Shown here: positions 58,101 to 64,000 of the stretch, piece by piece
Position numbering within the stretch: position 1 is the first letter of the stretch
Layout of the letters: each line of letters starts with the position of its first letter
Source of the DNA: Membranipora membranacea
Lineage: Eukaryota > Bryozoa > Gymnolaemata > Cheilostomatida > Membraniporidae
Assembly: GCA_914767715.1 (NCBI GenBank)
Contig: OU612068.1
Location: 18,538,001-18,602,000, forward strand
Direction of reading: 5' to 3'
DNA: 64,000 nt
The notes under the pieces: generated by a model
What the model saw: the letters and a program-made list of their open reading frames with translations, nothing else
Databases searched by the model: none
What the model was told of the DNA's origin: nothing
Position numbers and translations under genes: made by a program

Positions 58101-61100
58101 TATAAACTAAAGGGTACGTTGCAATAATACTGGCGATCCACGTATATGATTGGTAAGCTATTTTTGCAGCTCATAAACCATGGTGATTCAATTGGATTTA
58201 CACAAAAAGTAGAAAAATCAGGTTTTAGTATAGCTTATCGTTCATCGGACAAAATTTTCACAACTTCAAGAGAACTAAACTAGCTAAAACTTTCCAAGCT
58301 AATCTGTACATAGATATCAATTTAATGGACTGATCAATGTTATTTGACAATTAAACTCATTATTATAAAAATGATACACCCTAAATTATTACTGAACAAT
58401 GTTTTCTCAATTGTTATGGAAAGTTTTAGCTGTAGCTTATGTTATCAAATATGTCCATATTGAAGCATCAAATCATTAGGAAAAATAATTCATGATAGTT
58501 ACGAAACTTGTTATGAAAAATTATTGCTCACACATAACATATTCCAGCGTGTAATGAAACGGAATTTTTTCGGTGCATAGCCGGAAACTACATCAGTTTT
58601 TCATGTTTAAACATTAGCGAGATTCCATGAGCTGATTCAAATTTCCTCCGGCCAAGCTAGGTGTGAAATAACATGATTTGTCACTCGCATCTTTATAATG
58701 ACGGCTTAATGAAGGTCAAACGGAAGGTCGCTGAAGATATGTCTTAGTTAGGCAGAGTCATAGGGTTATGGCGTCATGGGTTTGAGCAGAGACTTTGTAA
58801 TTTCCCTGGTTCAAATTGAAACTCTCCATTCGACATTGAAAATGTTACAAGATATGTCTCAATTAGGTTGAGTCATAGGCTAGTAGAGTCATAAGGTTGG
58901 ATCAGGAAGTTTGAAACCTCCCGTCCAATATTGAAAATGTTACGTATATGTAACATTACACAGATGTATGTATTTTCAATAAACTTTGGGGAAATTGTAA
59001 GATGTGACTTAATTTTCTTGAAGGTTTGACAAATGGTTAGAACCCGTGCCTGCTTGATTTATTGTCTGGTAATTCTTGACATTTTTGTCAGCCGTTCAGA
59101 ATTATTGAGGGATGTTTTTTTTTAGTTTAGGGACCTCACCATCAAGGTATCAGTTGGGATCTTGTTCCTTCCCGAGCGCCCTACATGTACAGAGTTAGGG
59201 ATACGAAAAAAAGAAGATATTTACACAGAACCTGACATCTGTACTTGTCAAATGATACATAGAAGCTAAGCATTGATAATCAATACCTGATTACATCATT
59301 CACTCTGCTGTTGAATGCATCCAGTCCTGGTCTTGTAGATTTCTCGCTGCCCCTGTTTTGTGGATTGTTCGGACTGGACAGACAAGAGAGAATGACAGCT
59401 AAGGTATGTATAAGTGATGTAGATATCGGATCTATGTTTAGCTCGATCGGTTCTCGGCTATGGTTCATCAGGTTTGCCAGGGTAGTGCTATCTGTCGTAC
59501 TACCGAGAGTGGCCTCTAAGAGCTTCTCATTTTCTGTGCTCTCAACCACCATAGCCTATGAAGTAAATAAAAGTGCCCTTAAACTGCCCTTACCTCCACT
59601 TCAGCATAAACCATAGTAAAACAAGTGTCACAAGATGGCCGGCCATCTTTGCGTCACATGCGCCTATCCTTGAACAACAAACTTCACAGGGCTGACTAAT
59701 ATGTTATGCAGTTTTGTTACTTTGAGATTAAGTTAAGGTGAAATTGACAGTTTTTTCCTTGAGAAGAATGGCACAGACTTGCTCTCATGGCGACTGGATG
59801 TAATCCCTATTGATCTTTTCCTCACCCCAGAGCAGTGAAAACAGCTTAGTTTGTTGCAACAGTGATGAACAAAAACTTACGCATAGCCTCATAATAAGGA
59901 GGTCGACAACCACCCCAACTCTATTGCTGAATAGTATGTAGTGACTGTTCTCAAAGCAGGATTTACAGGCTAGACGCATCACTTGGCAAGCATTGGCACA
60001 AGTCCTGTAAACAAAAAATACATTGGTTATAGCGGAGAGATACCATACCCACTAACCTTTGTTTTCTTTTTTGTTTCATCCATCCAAGTCTTAAACGGTA
60101 TTGGTATGACAATCTAATAACAAAGCCTTTTCAGTCACATAAATTGTAGTCTGGCTATGATATAATTACCAAAATAAAAAATCTGAACTTCATCAGCAAG
60201 TCAATAGCCAAGTAGTCGTTGGTATGGGCTGTAAAATAACATAGGAATATCGCAATCAGATACGAGAGAGAGAAACGTGCATTAGAGCGACAGCAATGTC
60301 TCATTTTCCTGGCTAAAATGTTACAATCTAGACTTAATAATAAATTTATGGTCTATGGTTGCAATATACATGAATGCTGAATACGTACTTGGGGTGTTGG
60401 TGCATAACATTTTCATCATGAAGTAGCTGAAGAAGTTTCGTCATGATGCTAAGTCCTCCGCAGAGCCGAAATGCTATTTGATCCTTCAAAATCTACAACA
60501 GTGAAATTATGGATGTCATACCATTACATTTACCCGCGATCCGTTAAATTTACCCATATTTTATATTTAACCTTAAAATATGTTTATTAAAACTAAACCG
60601 AAGGGGGTGGGGCAACATGGAATAGGGCAGAATAGCATACTGATTCCAAATATCTGGTTTCTACACCTCTCAGTCTACCAGTTAAAAAGTTATTTAGGGT
60701 TAATGAACAATGATTTATTATTTTTATTTCATTCATGATCCTTATTTTTTGCACTTTATGTCACATAATGTAAACCATCGGGAATAATGAATTGATAACA
60801 ATAAAAGTTTTATATTATTATAATGATTCCATACTTTCACTGAGCGTTTTACTTCTGGACTAATTGCGATATTGAAGCCATAGAGTGTCAAAGATTAGAC
60901 CTTATCCTGATTGGAATCAGCAGCAGTCACAGAGGTAATGAGTTAAGGATTAGTAATAGTAAAATTGGATCCAACAAATAATTACCAGTGTCATCAACAG
61001 TACCGCTATTTATCGCATTACTTGGATTGTTATATTAATTTCAACCCTCATAACATCGGCTTATGGAAGAAATTACCCTGCTTTATAGCCATCTAACTGA

Positions 61101-63647
61101 GCAACTTTTGGTTTATATTTCATCCTAGATATCTTCACGCCCACCATTCTGACTGATGAGAGCATTCAATTATTTTAGAGACGGCTGAAAATTTGGAAAG
61201 TTATTTTCATCGAGCAAAAATTTCAATAACTTATTTATCAGGGTACTTCAAAACATCTGACAAAAGATTCCTGAAGGCTTTGTGGGAATTTATAATACAA
61301 TGGGACTGACCTTTTTGTCAAGTATGCGTATAGCTTCGCCCAAAGCTCTATCCAAAGCTGATATCTTGTTTTGAGGCCACGGTCCCTTTTCCTGAGATTG
61401 TATAAACTTGGCAACATCTTTTACCAGCTTATTGAATCTACAAAAATAAATTGTTGAAATTGTTCATGATTAAAAGCAACATTCAAAAAATAAATAAATA
61501 CCATGAGGGAACAAAATTGATATGATCCAATAACAATTTTTAGCTGACAGAGTGACCACCGATATCATTCTTTACAATAAGACATTCTGGCAAAATATTT
61601 TCTTGAACTGAATGCCACATACAATACACAGTTGTTTTGTTTTATCTGGCATATCTGTTGGTGCTGAATTGAGAACAAATAGAAAGAAAGGAACAAACTG
61701 CAAATAAATAGAAGAAAAATGAATAATTCTTACTTAGCCTTATACTGGCTGTCCACCATTTCTTGTCGAATGTTTTCATTGCCTGCCTCAAACTCATTCC
61801 CTCTGAATAAAAAAAAGTAATAGTAAAAAGAGACTGATTATTTATGAAACTGAAATTACTGCCAATGCCAGAGAAAATGAATTTTCATAAAATTTCATTA
61901 CCTTTATAGGTCGAAAGAAAAAATTAAAAATTCTTAATGCTTTGCACTTAACAAAATCATGGGCCATATACCCTGCCATTAGAACAATTACTTGGGAATA
62001 CATCAGTCGTTTGGAAAAATTGCCAATGTGAATAAGTACTAATATTATTGATGTGAAAGCTCCTGTGGGCCAATTTGGTACAAATTCATCATTGGCATCA
62101 TCGGCAGGTACAGCTATATATGAGAAATCCTAAGCTTGACCAGCAGCCTACACTTTGAGCATCATGTAGGGATATTCATCGGATCGTTTACTCATGCTGA
62201 GTACATAATATCACAGGATATAAGAATTAATTTAAATACATTTAGCCTCACAGCAGCAGAGCATATGAAATTAAATTAAATACTCTATTAAGATAATGCA
62301 CATCCTAATGATGTAGCCCCTTGTTTCGACAGGTAATCCACAGTTTGTAAATAAAACCTCGACAGGTAGTTCTGATGAGTAATCACGCTAAGTGAGGTCA
62401 CTGTCTTCAAACCAAGCTAATTACATCTGGGCGACAAATGCTCAGAAGAAAAAATATGAGAAATTCAATCACTTTTACTAGACTAACAGTCTTGTATAAT
62501 CCCACAAACCTATTGATAAACTTGAGACATATGTCATATTGATTGAGTTCGTGACAAGTGCACAGATTTTAAGTAAAATTTCATCACTTTAATATTGAAG
62601 TTCAAAGTCAAAACACGTTGGCCGCCCTGACATCATTGATGTCTAAAATTAAACTCTTACCTTGAATCTTTGAGCTTTTTCATTTTCCAACACAAACAGA
62701 GCACATTTTCAGGATCAAATATGTATTTTACAGAAAAATAATTGTGAAATAAACAATAATTTACGTTAATTACTTCATATTATGATGTAACCTACCTGGC
62801 TTGCATCCTTTGCTTTAGTTTCTTGCATCTTTTCTTCAATGACTTTGATCGCTCAAGAGTCATGGCCAGTTTAGGATCTTCATAATCCCCAGGAACATTT
62901 TGGATGTGCTCAATATTAAAGGTCTCCTGTAATCAAAATCATAATTGAATATTCAAATTGCATTTTCTTTCGAAAAAGAAATGATATTTTAACAACAACC
63001 TTACAAAATATATCAAAAACTCTATTGACATCAAATAACTGTTTCATATAAAGATTGTGATCCAAAAATATTGACTGCTCTATTTCTTCTATCTACATGA
63101 CAAGGTGAAAACCAAAATGATAACCCAGGATAAACATGAACAAATTGTTACTCTCCTATGTAAGGAGTTATCTGCACTCTTGTTAATAAATTATCATGAT
63201 GAGACAACCCTAAGTGAAAACACACTACAAGAACGACATAATTGGGGATGTTGTTAACAAGAAGGCAGAAAAAGAAGAGTATCAACCCCGATAAAACTGA
63301 TTATCTACAGCAGACATCGACACCCAATCGAAAAGCTCTTCTTTCTAGAGGTTTATTTACGATTTGCAATTAAGTTTACTTACAATCTCGTCCTTGCTCC
63401 AACTGACCCCGCTTGTTTGCTTCTCTGCGATCATATTCTGATGCTGCTGACCTCTCAGATGGCTCTGAAGATGTACCTCTGAGGGAATCATTATGTTACA
63501 CACAGTGCACATCTTCATAGTATTGTACGGCTCTAGTTTGGGGGCCTCTGGCTGGTCTTCAGTTGAGTGCTTGACTATGTTCATTATGAAAGCTTTCTCT
63601 CTGATATTCTGCAATCTCTCATTGTGTCTCCTGGTGCTTTCACTTTG
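52132..63647 (-). CDS. SCAPER: SCAPER (S-phase cyclin A-associated protein in the ER), C-terminal 658 residues, 13 exons, 5' part outside window
   Basis: In human a 1400-residue ER-associated cyclin A/CDK2 partner. Exons, 5' to 3': 63384-63647, 62796-62926, 61734-61802, 61311-61437, 60389-60492, 59881-60004, 59287-59555, 57862-58008, 56901-57135, 56069-56224, 55527-55718, 53432-53489, 52132-52232. All are GT-AG and in phase. The first exon here encodes a U1/matrin-type zinc finger, CTVCNIMIPSEVHLQSHLRG plus QQH (C-X2-C-X12-H-X5-H). The strongest family matches are in the C-terminus: VITVGIVDKLQNLY, LLHEVILTVGYFVI, LPFQYFSDPKLVTILYP, NKAILEQELSCDLLANF and the terminal ISRFPESLWNDAKTYF. The middle is a helical-repeat-like region with basic, lysine-rich stretches (SLKKRCKKLKQRM). 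The gene continues past the right edge, and its start is not in the window. Confidence 0.95.
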
Positions 63648-64000
63648 CTACAAAATGATTAACATTGATTGTTAGCGTAGATGCATTTAAGGCTGAGCTC
63701 AATTCCTAACGCAAGTGGTTATTCCTAACTTGTTACGCCATGTTACTAGGGTGCAGCTTGGGTTCTGCTGGTGCTCCTGTACTCTAGAGGAGGTAGAATG
63801 ATTGGACGTCTTCAGATTAACAATGTGAAATTATGCGGATGGATGCACGTTTCTTACTGAGAATTATCCACGAGTTCCGACTCTCAGCCCCTGCTAAACA
63901 CATGAAAATATTCTCCTCCAGATTTTCTTAATTTTAATGCTACGTGTCATATCACATTGTAACGCTGCCACATTATTAAGGTTCTGCGAGATGATAAGAG
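63648..64000 (-). other. SCAPER intron, partial
   Basis: Follows the acceptor of the zinc-finger exon and runs to the window edge. No further exon was recognised in this stretch. Confidence 0.6.

Noticed and set aside
62661-62674. Possible 14-nt SCAPER microexon followed by GTAAG
   Set aside because: Direct joining of 62796-62926 to 61734-61802 keeps a sensible frame (RGNEFEAGNENIRQEM), whereas including the microexon shifts it to an unlikely peptide.

Overview
This is animal nuclear DNA. It holds five recognisable multi-exon genes, all with GT-AG introns, separated by AT-rich DNA that is dense in small repeats. From left to right they are: DDX31 (nucleolar DEAD-box helicase, + strand, 15 coding exons, complete), HVCN1 (voltage-gated proton channel, - strand, 10 coding exons, complete), ETFA (electron transfer flavoprotein alpha, + strand, complete except for an unresolved first exon), an Islet-class LIM-homeobox gene (+ strand, 6 exons, complete), and the C-terminal half of SCAPER (- strand, 13 exons, running off the right edge). 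Exon boundaries were read by hand from splice sites, and the reading phase closes across every junction. The left 6.6 kb holds one intronless ORF for an unrecognised single-pass membrane, coiled-coil protein, set inside degenerate duplications.

Organism: an invertebrate animal, judged from gene content and intron sizes (about 0.2-3 kb). The homeodomain is nearly identical to vertebrate ISL, but the second LIM domain and its linker are unusually divergent. That fits an early-branching lineage such as a sponge, or a fast-evolving invertebrate. I hold this only weakly.

Layout: 1-6.6 kb, repeats plus the orphan gene. 6.6-10.7 kb, no gene, several hairpins and tandem duplications. 10.7-19.2 kb, DDX31, whose intron 14 carries a head-to-head pair of TTAA-flanked MITEs. 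20.9-27.9 kb, HVCN1, convergent with DDX31, with a second MITE family in its 3' flank and intron 6 plus a tRNA-type SINE in intron 4. 28-31 kb, the divergent HVCN1/ETFA interval with a LINE remnant. 31.0-38.2 kb, ETFA. 38.2-43.3 kb, gene-free DNA upstream of the Islet gene. 43.3-49.4 kb, Islet. 52.1-64 kb, SCAPER, convergent with Islet.

The main biological point is linkage. Tail-to-tail Islet-SCAPER is one of the classic ancient animal microsyntenies, thought to be kept because Islet enhancers lie in SCAPER introns. Here ETFA also sits beside Islet, as it sits beside ISL2 and SCAPER in human. The genes do not form a pathway. The block is best read as a regulatory neighbourhood (Islet plus bystanders) next to unrelated housekeeping genes.
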